Shown piece by piece: positions 1 through 9,170 of a stretch of 37,491 nt of DNA. Location of the stretch: NCBI GenBank assembly GCA_958434805.1, contig CAUBDX010000030.1, positions 1 to 37,491 on the forward strand, read 5' to 3'. Made by a program: the position numbers and the translations under genes. Below the pieces are notes generated by a model. It was not told the origin of the DNA, searched no databases, and was given only the letters and a program-made list of their open reading frames with translations. Origin of the DNA: an uncultured Phocaeicola sp. (lineage in GTDB: Bacteria > Bacteroidota > Bacteroidia > Bacteroidales > Bacteroidaceae). Numbering within the stretch: position 1 is the stretch's first letter; the number at the start of each line of letters is the position of its first letter.

Positions 1-801
1 TGCCGGGATATTCAGCTTTGAGAAAGCGAACATCTTTTTACCGAGGTCTTTCAATGAAGCCCCGATATGATACACCTCCGTATCATCCACTATCAGAAAC
101 CGATCATGACTGTTCCTGTATGTACGGATATTGACAGGCGGATATTGGTCATTGAACCTATCCAAGTCAAGCTGGAGCTGCGGAGTGATGCGCTGCGTGA
201 AAACAGTGGCCGACACTCCCGGATTGCGCTTGCCCATCATGAACAGCGTTGATTCATCAACATAGTTGTCTATGAGAAGCAATGATGTTTTTGCTGATTT
301 CACAAGATCTGCTGCAAACTTGTATGCATCGAATATCTGTCCGTCAAAGAAAATTCCTTCTACCGGAGGCAGGGAAGTACGGACAAAGAAATCTATCTTC
401 TCTGAATGTAGTGCTACAGTCTTCTCCAGCTCAGAAAGGCGTTGATTAATAGCATATCCTTTAAGCATATAATCTTTAAGAATGGTGTTTGCCCACCTTC
501 TAAAATCAACGCCTCTTCTTGATTTTACTCTAAAACCTACAGATATAACCATATCAAGATTATAATGCTCAGTCTGATAAACTTTACCATCAGCAGCAGT
601 TGTCGCAAATTTTGCGACAACTGGAACATTATCCAGTTCTTCTTTAAGAGCATTATTGATATGTTTACCTATTGTCTTAACATCACGATCAAATAGTTCA
701 GCAAGTTGTGAACGATTTAACCATACATTATCTCCATCTAACCGCACTTCTAATCTAAGAGAATCGTCCGGCTGGTACAATATGATTTCTCCGTGTTCCA
801 T
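1..801 (-). CDS. RhuM-family DNA-binding protein with PLD-like C-terminal part (partial)
   Basis: The reverse complement reads open from an ATG at 801 to the window edge, 267 codons, so the 3' end is missing. Residues 16-110 (LEVRLDGDNVWLNRSQLAEL, then a VISVGFRVKS stretch and RRWA) match the N-terminal module of the RhuM/virulence-associated family, usually taken as DNA-binding. Residues 118-145 look like a short coiled coil. Residues 150-267 (LLLIDNYVDES, HDRFLIVDD, YHIGASLKDLGKK) resemble a phospholipase-D-like or nuclease-like fold, but I see no full HxK motif. A 6-bp inverted repeat, TTTCCC/GGGAAA at 816-832, sits just upstream and could be an operator. Such genes are common in islands and prophages of Bacteroidales. 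The family call is good; the biochemical role is unknown. Confidence 0.75.
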   Translation of the reverse strand, partial: MEHGEIILYQPDDSLRLEVRLDGDNVWLNRSQLAELFDRDVKTIGKHINNALKEELDNVPVVAKFATTAADGKVYQTEHYNLDMVISVGFRVKSRRGVDFRRWANTILKDYMLKGYAINQRLSELEKTVALHSEKIDFFVRTSLPPVEGIFFDGQIFDAYKFAADLVKSAKTSLLLIDNYVDESTLFMMGKRNPGVSATVFTQRITPQLQLDLDRFNDQYPPVNIRTYRNSHDRFLIVDDTEVYHIGASLKDLGKKMFAFSKLNIPA

Positions 802-919
802 GTTATTATTTGAAGTTTCCCGATAGGGGAAAATATTTCTCTTCCTAAAAATTCCTTTTCAGCCTTTCACTCAACTTCGGTTTTATAATAATTATTTTCC
901 AACAATCATAATGCAATAA

Positions 920-2737
920 TCAGTTTCTCCAATCTTCCAAACCGACACTAATATAGTTCAGCGTCTCGTCCCAGATGTCTGCTCCCGTATAATCCCTATT
1001 GAAGAGGTAATCCGCATCGAGGCGGAGCAGCTTCCATTCCTGCGTACCTTCCGCCCTCCAATAGAGGTGAATCACAGGACTTGCGTATTCAACCTTATCT
1101 ATTTCAGGTCTCGGATAATACTTCGTGACCTTACACTCTACGACACCCTTCCAATAACGGATTCCCGGCTGAATATCCACCTTAACCGTTCCGATTTCGT
1201 CACACCACTGGTTATCATTGACCGCATCCTCCCTTCTCGTTCCCAGTCGGTACGAGTTGGATTTGGATTTAAACTCCCTTTCCCATACCGCCTTGATTTC
1301 TCCCTTGAGGGCAGCTTTTCCCTTGTTGGAGAGGGTATATACCACATTGAATGGCTGATTATAAGGAATACGATAGCTAAAGAAGTTTGAATTGCTGCCT
1401 TCCTTCTCCAAGAGGATATTTCTCAGTGACGGAAGGTTATCAGGTGCCGGAGCTTTCACCTCATATTGCCAGTCCTCATCTATTCCTTCCCTCTCAAAGC
1501 CTCTTGCCTTGAACCAAGTCGATTCTCCTTTCCTTTGAAAGAGAGGCACGAGCTGGTATGTACCCGGTGCAGCAGTCACATAGCACTGGACCTTCTTTCC
1601 GCCCCAACCATCCACCTTGATGTCAATGGGCTGGAACTTCTCTACAATCTCGTCCGTACCCGGTCTCATGAACACGAACCGCATCCTGCCATCGAATCCA
1701 TTCGAATCAAAATGCGAATAGAACAGTCCGAACGGCTTTCCTTCGTTTTGGTAACAGTCATATCCGAACTGGGTATGATTGGTAGAAATCCAGAATGAAT
1801 TTTCAAAATCACCGAAATCGATTTCCTTCAATACGATGTCATCCGTCTTTCCGAACTGACTCCAGTACTGCACATCAATGGGCACATCTTCCCTGTTGAC
1901 TGCCGCATTGTATTCTCCCTTAATCTTGATGGTATAGGTATAAATCATCCCCATCTCCCACCTGTGAGATTCCGGGAATACATATTCCATCCGTTTCCCG
2001 TCCAGACTGAAGGAGAGGGAAATACCATAGTTTGAGCCCCATGTAGGGAGAATAGCTTCCGGTATTGTCGGGTGTTCGTCGTCAAGCATGAATCCGCCTC
2101 CGATAGGGATAGAAATCTTTTCATCGCCCTCAGGACCTGACAAGCCACTTATATAGTCCATTTCAATGGTACGCGGTACATTATCCATCGCCATATCCGC
2201 AATCACTCCCTCACCGAGATATTCGTCACGCACCACTTTAATGCGGACAAGGGAGAGCGCATGCTTCATTTCGGGCTGTGCAACCGTGAAATCCGAGTTC
2301 ACGGTACACTGACCATACATCACATCCTCCTGCTTGGATATATCAAAATAGATGAATGGATTCACCGTGCTTATCTCTCCTTTCACATAGGGGTGGTATG
2401 CATATACGGTCTGTTCCTTCTTCACCTCGTATGGCTGTGCAGCAGTCCAGCTCTCCCCGTTGAAGGTGTATTCAAGGTTCGTTCCTTCCGTAAACAGTCC
2501 CATCCTGTTCCCGGTCTGCCACTGAGTAATCACTCCGCTTCTTGCTTCGACCATGTTCTGAAGTGTCGGGCTGAGCTTCATGCAGATGCTCTCGTCAATG
2601 ACGGGCTTGTCTTCCGGCTTATCCTCCGGCTTTCCGGTCTGTTCCTGATTCGGTTTCGGTACTTCGGGGATTTCCTCCTTGCTGCATGCAGCCAATGACA
2701 TCATTGCAGCTGCCAATATAAGTTTATTGAGTCTCAT
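920..2737 (-). CDS. Fimbrillin-family (Mfa-like) lipoprotein
   Basis: A 605-residue secreted lipoprotein. I start it at 2737 rather than the upstream in-frame ATG at 2836 because the protein then begins MRLNKLILAAAMMSLAACSK, a signal peptide with lipobox LAAC (Cys18), and a -7 box lies about 25 bases upstream at 2763-2770, inside the longer version. After the Cys comes a low-complexity linker with KPEDKPEDKP. The next ~260 residues carry features typical of Mfa-like/fimbrillin domains: an early WQTGNRMGLF strand, TVYAYHPY, a KHALSLVRI strand and SFSLDGKR. The C-terminal ~300 residues look like beta-rich Ig-like segments that I cannot name. It is expected on the outer membrane surface or as a pilus component. 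No anchor or tip partner gene is next to it. Confidence 0.75.
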   Translation of the reverse strand: MRLNKLILAAAMMSLAACSKEEIPEVPKPNQEQTGKPEDKPEDKPVIDESICMKLSPTLQNMVEARSGVITQWQTGNRMGLFTEGTNLEYTFNGESWTAAQPYEVKKEQTVYAYHPYVKGEISTVNPFIYFDISKQEDVMYGQCTVNSDFTVAQPEMKHALSLVRIKVVRDEYLGEGVIADMAMDNVPRTIEMDYISGLSGPEGDEKISIPIGGGFMLDDEHPTIPEAILPTWGSNYGISLSFSLDGKRMEYVFPESHRWEMGMIYTYTIKIKGEYNAAVNREDVPIDVQYWSQFGKTDDIVLKEIDFGDFENSFWISTNHTQFGYDCYQNEGKPFGLFYSHFDSNGFDGRMRFVFMRPGTDEIVEKFQPIDIKVDGWGGKKVQCYVTAAPGTYQLVPLFQRKGESTWFKARGFEREGIDEDWQYEVKAPAPDNLPSLRNILLEKEGSNSNFFSYRIPYNQPFNVVYTLSNKGKAALKGEIKAVWEREFKSKSNSYRLGTRREDAVNDNQWCDEIGTVKVDIQPGIRYWKGVVECKVTKYYPRPEIDKVEYASPVIHLYWRAEGTQEWKLLRLDADYLFNRDYTGADIWDETLNYISVGLEDWRN

Positions 2738-2762
2738 CACTATTAAATTTAAAATCCTATTG

Positions 2763-2770
2763 CAAATATA
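2763..2770 (-). promoter_or_regulatory. -7 box for the fimbrillin-like gene
   Basis: Read on the minus strand this is TATATTTG, an exact match to the Bacteroidota -7 consensus TAnnTTTG. It lies 25 bases before the start at 2737, giving a short leader. No convincing -33 box was identified. Confidence 0.55.
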
Positions 2771-2899
2771 GTGAAAAGGCAGGAGTAATAGCGGATCAGC
2801 AACGTGCTTTTGGACAAAGTTCTTGTTGGGTTGCATTCGGTCTTACCCGTAGAAAGTGATTTCTTTTCAAATCTATCTGTATTTCAGCCGAGTTTTTAC

Positions 2900-2907
2900 T
2901 ATCTTTG
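2900..2907 (+). promoter_or_regulatory. -7 box for fhs
   Basis: TATCTTTG matches TAnnTTTG and lies 24 bases before the fhs ATG. A purine-rich ribosome site (AGGAG) follows at about 2924-2928. Confidence 0.6.
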
Positions 2908-2931
2908 TGACTTAATTTTTAAAAGGAGAAT

Positions 2932-4599
2932 ATGAAATCGGATATAGAAATTGCTCGCAGTATTGAGCTGACCAAGATTAAGCAGGTGGCTCGTGATTAT
3001 GACATCCCCGTGGATGAAATTTCGAACTATGGACGTTACATCGCCAAAGTGCCTGAAACGTTAATAGATGAAGAAAAAGTAAAGCAAAGTAACTTGATTT
3101 TGGTAACGGCTATTACTCCTACCAAAGCAGGTATCGGCAAGACTACAGTTTCTATCGGTTTGGCTTTGGGATTGAACAAGATTGGAAAGCGTGCCTTCTG
3201 TGCACTTCGTGAACCTTCACTGGGACCTTGCTTCGGAATGAAAGGGGGAGCTGCCGGAGGAGGCTATGCGCAAGTACTTCCCATGGAAAAGATTAACTTG
3301 CATTTTACCGGCGATTTCCATGCCATTACTTCTGCCCATAACATGATTGCAGCATTGCTTGATAACTATATGTACCAGAATCAAGACAATGGTTTTGCCT
3401 TGAAAGAGGTGTTATGGAATCGTGTACTCGATGTGAATGATCGTGGCTTGCGCTATATCATTACCGGGCTGGGAGGTAAAACAAACGGGATAACCCGTGA
3501 ATCAAGCTTTGATATTACACCGGCTTCTGAAATTATGGCTATTCTTTGTCTGGCAAAAGATGAAGATGACTTGCGCCGCCGTATCGAAAATATTTTGCTG
3601 GGATTCACGATTGACCATAAGCCTTTTACGGTAAAAGATTTAGGTGTGGCAGGAGCTATTACCGTATTGCTGAAAGATGCGATTGCTCCAAACTTGGTGC
3701 AGACTACAGAACATACACCGGCATTTGTACACGGGGGTCCGTTTGCAAATATTGCGCACGGTTGTAACTCGGTGCTGGCTACAAAACTTGCCATGACTTT
3801 TGGCGAATATGCCATTACAGAGGCCGGATTCGGTGCCGACTTGGGTGCTGAAAAGTTTTATGACATCAAGTGCCGTAAAGCGGGACTTCAGCCTAAACTG
3901 ACTGTGATTGTGGCTACTGCCCAAGGTTTGAAGATGCATGGGGGAGTGGCTGTAGAACACATCAAGGAGCCGAACATGGAAGGACTGAAAGAGGGGGTTA
4001 AAAACTTGGATAAGCATATTGAAAATCTGCAGTCATTCGGTCAGACCGTTGTGGTGGCCTTCAACCGCTATGCCAATGATACAGACGAGGAGATTGCTTT
4101 TGTCCGTCAGCACTGTGAGGAAAACGGAATCGGATTTGCTGTGAACAATGCCTTTGTTGAAGGAGGAGAGGGGGCAGTAGAACTGGCTAAACTGGTAGTC
4201 GATACGATAGAAAAGAATCCTTCACAGCCGTTGAGTTTTGCTTATGAAGAAACTGATTCGGTAGAAGAAAAGGTGACAAAAGTGGCTTGCGAACTTTATG
4301 GTGCTAAGCAGGTGTTGTTTTCTCCGGCAGCTCGCAAGAAGTTGAAAATGATTGAAGATTTAGGCTTTACTCATTTCCCGGTATGTATAGCCAAGACGCA
4401 GTATTCATTCTCTACTGATCCTAAGCAGTATGGAGTGGCACATGGATTTAACTTTGCCGTGCGTGATATTGTAATTAATGCGGGAGCTGAGATGCTGGTA
4501 ATTGTGGCTGGTGAAATCATGCGTATGCCGGGATTGCCGAAAGAGCCTCAGGCTTTGCATATCGATATTGTTGACGGAGAGATAGAGGGATTGTCTTAA
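2932..4599 (+). CDS. fhs: Formate-tetrahydrofolate ligase
   Basis: A 555-residue enzyme, the usual length for the family. It joins formate to tetrahydrofolate using ATP, giving 10-formyl-THF for purine and formyl-Met synthesis, in the cytoplasm. The nucleotide-binding loop [11 protein letters not shown] is at residues 62-72, followed by the family signatures [20 protein letters not shown] and [14 protein letters not shown], then [13 protein letters not shown]. The start follows an AGGAG site and a -7 box. The gene is monocistronic: a pair of strong hairpin terminators follows at 4621-4701. Identification is secure. Confidence 0.98.
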   Translation: MKSDIEIARSIELTKIKQVARDYDIPVDEISNYGRYIAKVPETLIDEEKVKQSNLILVTAITPTKAGIGKTTVSIGLALGLNKIGKRAFCALREPSLGPCFGMKGGAAGGGYAQVLPMEKINLHFTGDFHAITSAHNMIAALLDNYMYQNQDNGFALKEVLWNRVLDVNDRGLRYIITGLGGKTNGITRESSFDITPASEIMAILCLAKDEDDLRRRIENILLGFTIDHKPFTVKDLGVAGAITVLLKDAIAPNLVQTTEHTPAFVHGGPFANIAHGCNSVLATKLAMTFGEYAITEAGFGADLGAEKFYDIKCRKAGLQPKLTVIVATAQGLKMHGGVAVEHIKEPNMEGLKEGVKNLDKHIENLQSFGQTVVVAFNRYANDTDEEIAFVRQHCEENGIGFAVNNAFVEGGEGAVELAKLVVDTIEKNPSQPLSFAYEETDSVEEKVTKVACELYGAKQVLFSPAARKKLKMIEDLGFTHFPVCIAKTQYSFSTDPKQYGVAHGFNFAVRDIVINAGAEMLVIVAGEIMRMPGLPKEPQALHIDIVDGEIEGLS

Positions 4600-4620
4600 T
4601 TTACTCTCGTGTCATAAAAA

Positions 4621-4661
4621 AACGTCAAGGCGAATCGAAAGAAATGCCTTGACGTTTTTTT
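4621..4661 (+). terminator. Terminator after fhs
   Basis: An 11-bp stem, AACGTCAAGGC (4621-4631) with GCCTTGACGTT (4646-4656), is followed by a T run. A-rich sequence on its left side makes it usable in both directions. Confidence 0.85.
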
Positions 4662-4703
4662 AAAACGCCTTGATGAACCGATTGAAACATCAAGGCGTTT
4701 TTT
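4662..4703. terminator. Second, bidirectional terminator between fhs and the M16 protease gene
   Basis: A 13-bp stem, AAAACGCCTTGAT (4662-4674) with ATCAAGGCGTTTT (4689-4701), has T/A tracts on both sides. It should end the minus-strand operon that finishes at 4715. Its core (CCTTGA/TCAAGG) is shared with the hairpin just to its left. Confidence 0.8.
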
Positions 4704-4714
4704 GTATGTGTATA

Positions 4715-7525
4715 TCAATTCGGATTGATACTTACCTCAGCCTGGTTACCTTGGCGGAAGAACTTCTTGGCAAAGGTTTTCAGGTCTTTTGCTGTAATCT
4801 GGTTTACTTCTTTTTCGTAATTTGTGTTTACGTCAATCTGATTCCAGTAATACTCATTCAGCACACCCATCCAGTAGCTGTTTTCTTTCTGGTTTTGCTG
4901 GTAGCTTTTCAGCATGTATTCTTTCACTTTTGCCAGATCATCGGCTTTCGGACCTTTTGCAATGAATTCGTCGATACCTTGGCGGATGAGTCCTACCATC
5001 TCTTCGCGACGGGCCGGGTCGGTGTCAAAGTAGATTTGGAAAGCAGCTCTTTCTTCCGGATATTTGTTGATGTCTCCGCTGCAGCCTACTCCATAAGTAC
5101 CTCCCTTTTCTTCACGAACGGTTTGTGTGTAAACAATGTCAAGCAGCTGTTCCATCATGCTCATCATGAGCTTGTCGCGGAGCGTGTATTGGCATTTTCC
5201 CGAGTTGACAATGATTACGCTTGATTTAGGCGTTTCCAGTGAACGGGTGAAGTTGTTTACATTCTTTCCTTTGCGGAAGCGGATGTTTGTAGGACCGAAG
5301 TTCTCCTTGCGTCCGGCAGTAGGAAGGGCTCCCAGATATTGCTCAATCAAAGGAGTTGCTTCAGTTAAGTCGATATTTCCAACCAGAAGGAAGGTAAAGT
5401 CGCCGGCATCTTTGAATCGGTCTTTGTAGAATTCCATGATCTTGCTGTAATCCACCTGATCCATCATTTCGGCTTTCATGCTGAATACACGTGGGTTTTT
5501 GTCATAGATGGTTACATTGACTGAATCAATAAATGCGCTTCTTGGGTTTGCTTCCTGATTGGCCAAGGCAGCTTTCTGGCGGCTGATGTATGAAGTAAAT
5601 GCTTCCTGGTCAACGCGTGGCGCAGTAAAACGCAAGTAGATGAGCTGCAACATCGTTTCAAGGTCTTTAGGAGAACAGCCTCCGCTAAGTCCTTCGGTAT
5701 AAGTGCCGATAGAGGCCTTGGCTGATGCCATTTTTCCGGCAAGTACTTTATTTAAGTCGGTTTGCTTGAAGTTGCCCAGACCGCCTAATGAAGCGACCTC
5801 ATTGATTACTTTAAACTGAAGTGCATCTTTGTCATCAAAGAGGGAAGTACCTCCGGGGCTGAATGCTGCCATTTGTACTTCATCAGCCTTGAAATCAGTA
5901 GGCTTCACAATGACACGTACATTGTTGCTTAGCGTAAGGATGGTGGTGCCGAATGCGCCTTCTTCTTTCTTAATTACTTTTCCGGGCTGAGGCTTTTCTT
6001 TCAGCAGCGGTTCGTTGGAAACCTTATCTACATACGGTTGCAAATCTTCGGTGCGTACTTTGTCTAAGATGCTCTTTAATTCAGCTTCAGTAGGATATTT
6101 CATACCTTCTTTATCTGGGCAGAATACGCTGAGTACAATATTTTTTTCACCGATCAGCTGTTTCATCCAAGCGTTGATGGCTTCTACCGGGATATTGGGA
6201 ACTACTTGGTTCATGATGGCATATTCATTCTCAATTCCGGGAATCGGCTCATTGTCAACAAAATGACGTACATACTCATTGACATACGATTGCGTACGTT
6301 GTTTGTCACGTTCGTTATAAGCAACTTCCAGTCCGCGCAGGTAGTCAGCCTGAGCACGTGCATATTCGCTGGGAGTAAATCCGAAGCGGCGTACACGTTC
6401 TATTTCAGTAGCCAATGCTTCTGTTCCAGACAAAATACCATCTTCTTTCGTTACGGCAATTCCGGTAAACGCTCCTTTGGTCTTGGCAAGCAGATAGGTG
6501 TCATCTGAGATAAATCCTTGAATAAAAGGAGGATTAGCTTGCTGAGTCAGTTCGTTTATACGGTCGTTAAGCATGCTTTCGATGGCCCAAGTCATGTAGT
6601 TTACAGCCAAGTAATTAATTGTTCCTTTTTGTTCGTTGGGAATCACTTCATGTTTATGGAAGAGATAAACGAAAGGCATTTCCTGTTCTTTATCTTTGGC
6701 AACGGTAATGATGGGTTCGTCATTGTCGGGTACGGGGAAATATTCACGCGGAGCTGCATCGGCAGGCATTTCTATCGGTGCGAACAATTTTTTTATTTTG
6801 TTTTCTACCGCGTCCACATCAATGTCGCCTACTATAATAATACCCTGCTGGTCCGGACGGTACCATTTTTCATAATAATCACGTAAAGCTTGGTGAGGGA
6901 AGTGGTCGACTACCTCCATCGTTCCGATAGGCAGGCGGTATCCATATTTGCTTCCTTTGTACATAACAGGGAACACCTGTTCATACATACGCATCATGGC
7001 TCCCATGCGGGTACGCCATTCTTCGTGAATCACTCCACGCTCTTTATCGATTTCCTTTGGGTCGAGAGTCAAGTCGTCAGCCCAGTCATGCAGGATGAGC
7101 AGACAAGAGTCAATAATCCCATCACGGATTACCGGAACATTTGAAATATTGTAAACTGTTTCGTCAATTGAGGTATAAGCATTGAGGTTTACTCCAAATT
7201 TTACACCGATGCTTTCCAGATATTCACGGAGTGAATTCCCTGGAAAATGGGTTGTACCATTAAAGCACATGTGCTCCAGAAAGTGAGCCAATCCGCGCTG
7301 GTTATCTTCCTCTAAGATAGAACCTACTTTCTGTGCAATATAGAAATCGGCTTGTTTTTCCGGAAGTTCATTGTGGCGGATATAATAAGTAAGACCATTA
7401 TCCAGTTTTCCGATACGTACTTTTGAATCGGTAGGCAATGGAGGAACTTCTTGGGCAGAGGCAACGTTTAGCCCTCCTGCTATCAGCATAAGGACAGCCC
7501 ATGCCCGTGTAATCATTTTCTTCAT
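4715..7525 (-). CDS. M16-family zinc metallopeptidase, two-domain
   Basis: A 936-residue secreted or periplasmic protease of the insulinase/pitrilysin type. Residues 1-24 form a signal peptide ending ASA. The inverted zinc motif HFLEH is at 81-85, and E162 in DKERGVIHEEW is at the right distance to be the third ligand, so the N-terminal M16 domain should be active. The C-terminal half (about 500-936) repeats the fold without a zinc motif, as usual. It is the last gene of a minus-strand operon: trxB ends only 25 bases upstream. The substrate is unknown; relatives degrade peptides in the periplasm. Confidence 0.93.
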   Translation of the reverse strand: MKKMITRAWAVLMLIAGGLNVASAQEVPPLPTDSKVRIGKLDNGLTYYIRHNELPEKQADFYIAQKVGSILEEDNQRGLAHFLEHMCFNGTTHFPGNSLREYLESIGVKFGVNLNAYTSIDETVYNISNVPVIRDGIIDSCLLILHDWADDLTLDPKEIDKERGVIHEEWRTRMGAMMRMYEQVFPVMYKGSKYGYRLPIGTMEVVDHFPHQALRDYYEKWYRPDQQGIIIVGDIDVDAVENKIKKLFAPIEMPADAAPREYFPVPDNDEPIITVAKDKEQEMPFVYLFHKHEVIPNEQKGTINYLAVNYMTWAIESMLNDRINELTQQANPPFIQGFISDDTYLLAKTKGAFTGIAVTKEDGILSGTEALATEIERVRRFGFTPSEYARAQADYLRGLEVAYNERDKQRTQSYVNEYVRHFVDNEPIPGIENEYAIMNQVVPNIPVEAINAWMKQLIGEKNIVLSVFCPDKEGMKYPTEAELKSILDKVRTEDLQPYVDKVSNEPLLKEKPQPGKVIKKEEGAFGTTILTLSNNVRVIVKPTDFKADEVQMAAFSPGGTSLFDDKDALQFKVINEVASLGGLGNFKQTDLNKVLAGKMASAKASIGTYTEGLSGGCSPKDLETMLQLIYLRFTAPRVDQEAFTSYISRQKAALANQEANPRSAFIDSVNVTIYDKNPRVFSMKAEMMDQVDYSKIMEFYKDRFKDAGDFTFLLVGNIDLTEATPLIEQYLGALPTAGRKENFGPTNIRFRKGKNVNNFTRSLETPKSSVIIVNSGKCQYTLRDKLMMSMMEQLLDIVYTQTVREEKGGTYGVGCSGDINKYPEERAAFQIYFDTDPARREEMVGLIRQGIDEFIAKGPKADDLAKVKEYMLKSYQQNQKENSYWMGVLNEYYWNQIDVNTNYEKEVNQITAKDLKTFAKKFFRQGNQAEVSINPN

Positions 7526-7550
7526 AAGTAGTTAATTTATTATTTTTGAA

Positions 7551-8498
7551 TTATAATAATCCATTTGCAGAAAGGTAGCGTTCAGCCTCGATAGCAGCTT
7601 TGCATCCGCTGCCGGCAGCGGTGATAGCCTGGCGGTAATGCGGGTCGGCTACGTCGCCGGCTGCGAATACGCCCGGTATGCCTGTACGCGGGCTGCCGTC
7701 TTCGGTTAAGATGTAACCTACTTCATCGGTTTTCACCCATGGCTTGAATAGCATGGAGTTGGGCTGGTGGCCGATGGCAAGGAAAAATCCGTCGATAGCT
7801 ACATCGTAACGTTCCTCATCGGCTTCTCCCATACGTTTTACCACGTGCATACCTTCTACTCCTCCTTCTCCGTATAATCCTACGGCATTATGTTCGAACA
7901 ATACAGTGATGTTAGGATGAGTCAACACGCGTTCTTGCATGATTTTAGAGGCGCGTAGAAATGGTTTGCGGACTACTAAATATACCTTGCTTGCCAATCC
8001 GGCGAGGTAAACGGCTTCTTCGCATGCAGTATCTCCACCACCTACTACAGCCACGGTTTTCTTGCGGTAGAAAAATCCGTCGCATGTAGCGCAGGCACTG
8101 ACTCCCATTCCGGCATATTTCTTTTCATCGTCTAAGCCTAAGTACTTGGCAGTTGCTCCGGTTGAGATGATGACCGTATCGGCTGTGATTTCTTTTTCTT
8201 CATCAATGATGAATGTATAAGGAGCTTGGCTTAAGTCGGCTTTGGTGACAAGTCCGTTACGGATGTCTGCTCCAAAGCGTTCGGCTTGCTTGCGCAAATC
8301 GTCCATCAGCACCGGACCGGTAACTCCTTCCGGGTATCCGGGATAGTTTTCCACCTCAGTGGTTGTAGTCAGCTGACCGCCCGGCTGTAATCCTTCATAA
8401 ACCACCGGAGCGATGTTTGCTCGTCCGGTATAGATGGCTGCCGTATATCCGGCAGGGCCTGAACCGATAATCAGGCATTTTACATGTTCTGTTGTCAT
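7551..8498 (-). CDS. trxB: Thioredoxin-disulfide reductase
   Basis: A 315-residue FAD enzyme that passes electrons from NADPH to thioredoxin. The FAD-binding GSGPAG is at residues 12-17, the redox pair CATC at 136-139, the NADPH-binding GGGDTACEEA from 153, and the second FAD motif FAAGDVADPHYRQ near the C-terminus. Length and motif order are standard for the low-molecular-weight class. It sits between a LolA-like gene (61-base gap) and the M16 protease gene (25-base gap) in the same direction, so it is probably co-transcribed from ftsK. No special regulation is visible. Confidence 0.97.
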   Translation of the reverse strand: MTTEHVKCLIIGSGPAGYTAAIYTGRANIAPVVYEGLQPGGQLTTTTEVENYPGYPEGVTGPVLMDDLRKQAERFGADIRNGLVTKADLSQAPYTFIIDEEKEITADTVIISTGATAKYLGLDDEKKYAGMGVSACATCDGFFYRKKTVAVVGGGDTACEEAVYLAGLASKVYLVVRKPFLRASKIMQERVLTHPNITVLFEHNAVGLYGEGGVEGMHVVKRMGEADEERYDVAIDGFFLAIGHQPNSMLFKPWVKTDEVGYILTEDGSPRTGIPGVFAAGDVADPHYRQAITAAGSGCKAAIEAERYLSANGLL

Positions 8499-8559
8499 TG
8501 TTATTTCGCTTTTATTATTTATTTTTATTTTATTGATGTCTTGCCAATTTTAATAGAAA

Positions 8560-9165
8560 TTATCGCAAATCTATGATTTCAGCATGGGGATAATCTTTCG
8601 TATTGAAACGAAAAGCGTTATCATGCAAGTTCAGATGCGACCGGTATGAGTGGACTTCAAACTTTTGATCTTGTCCTCCTTTTGCTTTTATCTCAATATA
8701 CAAGGGTTCGTATGCCTTGTTTATTGCGAGCGTAATGCTTTTTAATTCTTGCTCACTGCTTGGGTGCAGCATTATTACCTGCGCCTGCTTTCCTTTGTGA
8801 GTAGCAGTTCCCTTGTAGTGATAGTTAAATCCGTTTTGCCACATAGAAATCAATGCATACGGATGGATGGTCTGTAACTCTTCAGGGGTTGGAGTAGAAA
8901 TATTGACTTCTTCATTTTTCTTTAAATAACTCCATAAGGTTGTTCCGTCAAACCAGGTTTCTACTTCATCTGTTATCAAGTGGAACTTTTCTCCTTTAAG
9001 TAGAAGTTTTCCGTGCTGGCTTCCTCCGAAAACAATACTTATCCCCTCTGCCTGACGATAAGCTTGAGTGGTTTTCTCCAGTATCTCTTTTGCCTTGTCT
9101 GTGTGCTGAGCCGATAAGGTGCATACAGAAAGAAAAAGGAAAAGCAGGGTATAGATTCGTTTCAT
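8560..9165 (-). CDS. LolA-like outer membrane lipoprotein carrier
   Basis: A 201-residue secreted protein. The signal peptide MKRIYTLLFLFLSVCTLSAQ is followed by a helical stretch (AKEILEKTTQAYRQAEG) and alternating beta strands with VETWFDGTTLWSYLKKNEEVNISTP, the pattern of LolA/LolB-like half-barrel carriers of Bacteroidota. It would chaperone lipoproteins across the periplasm. It starts 5 bases after ftsK ends, so translation is likely coupled in the same operon. The fold call rests on pattern recognition; sequence identity to proteobacterial LolA is expected to be low. Confidence 0.8.
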   Translation of the reverse strand: MKRIYTLLFLFLSVCTLSAQHTDKAKEILEKTTQAYRQAEGISIVFGGSQHGKLLLKGEKFHLITDEVETWFDGTTLWSYLKKNEEVNISTPTPEELQTIHPYALISMWQNGFNYHYKGTATHKGKQAQVIMLHPSSEQELKSITLAINKAYEPLYIEIKAKGGQDQKFEVHSYRSHLNLHDNAFRFNTKDYPHAEIIDLR

Positions 9166-9170
9166 TGTGA

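Noticed and set aside
2738..2836. Longer N-terminus of the fimbrillin-like protein
   Set aside because: It would bury the signal peptide and contains the promoter box at 2763-2770.
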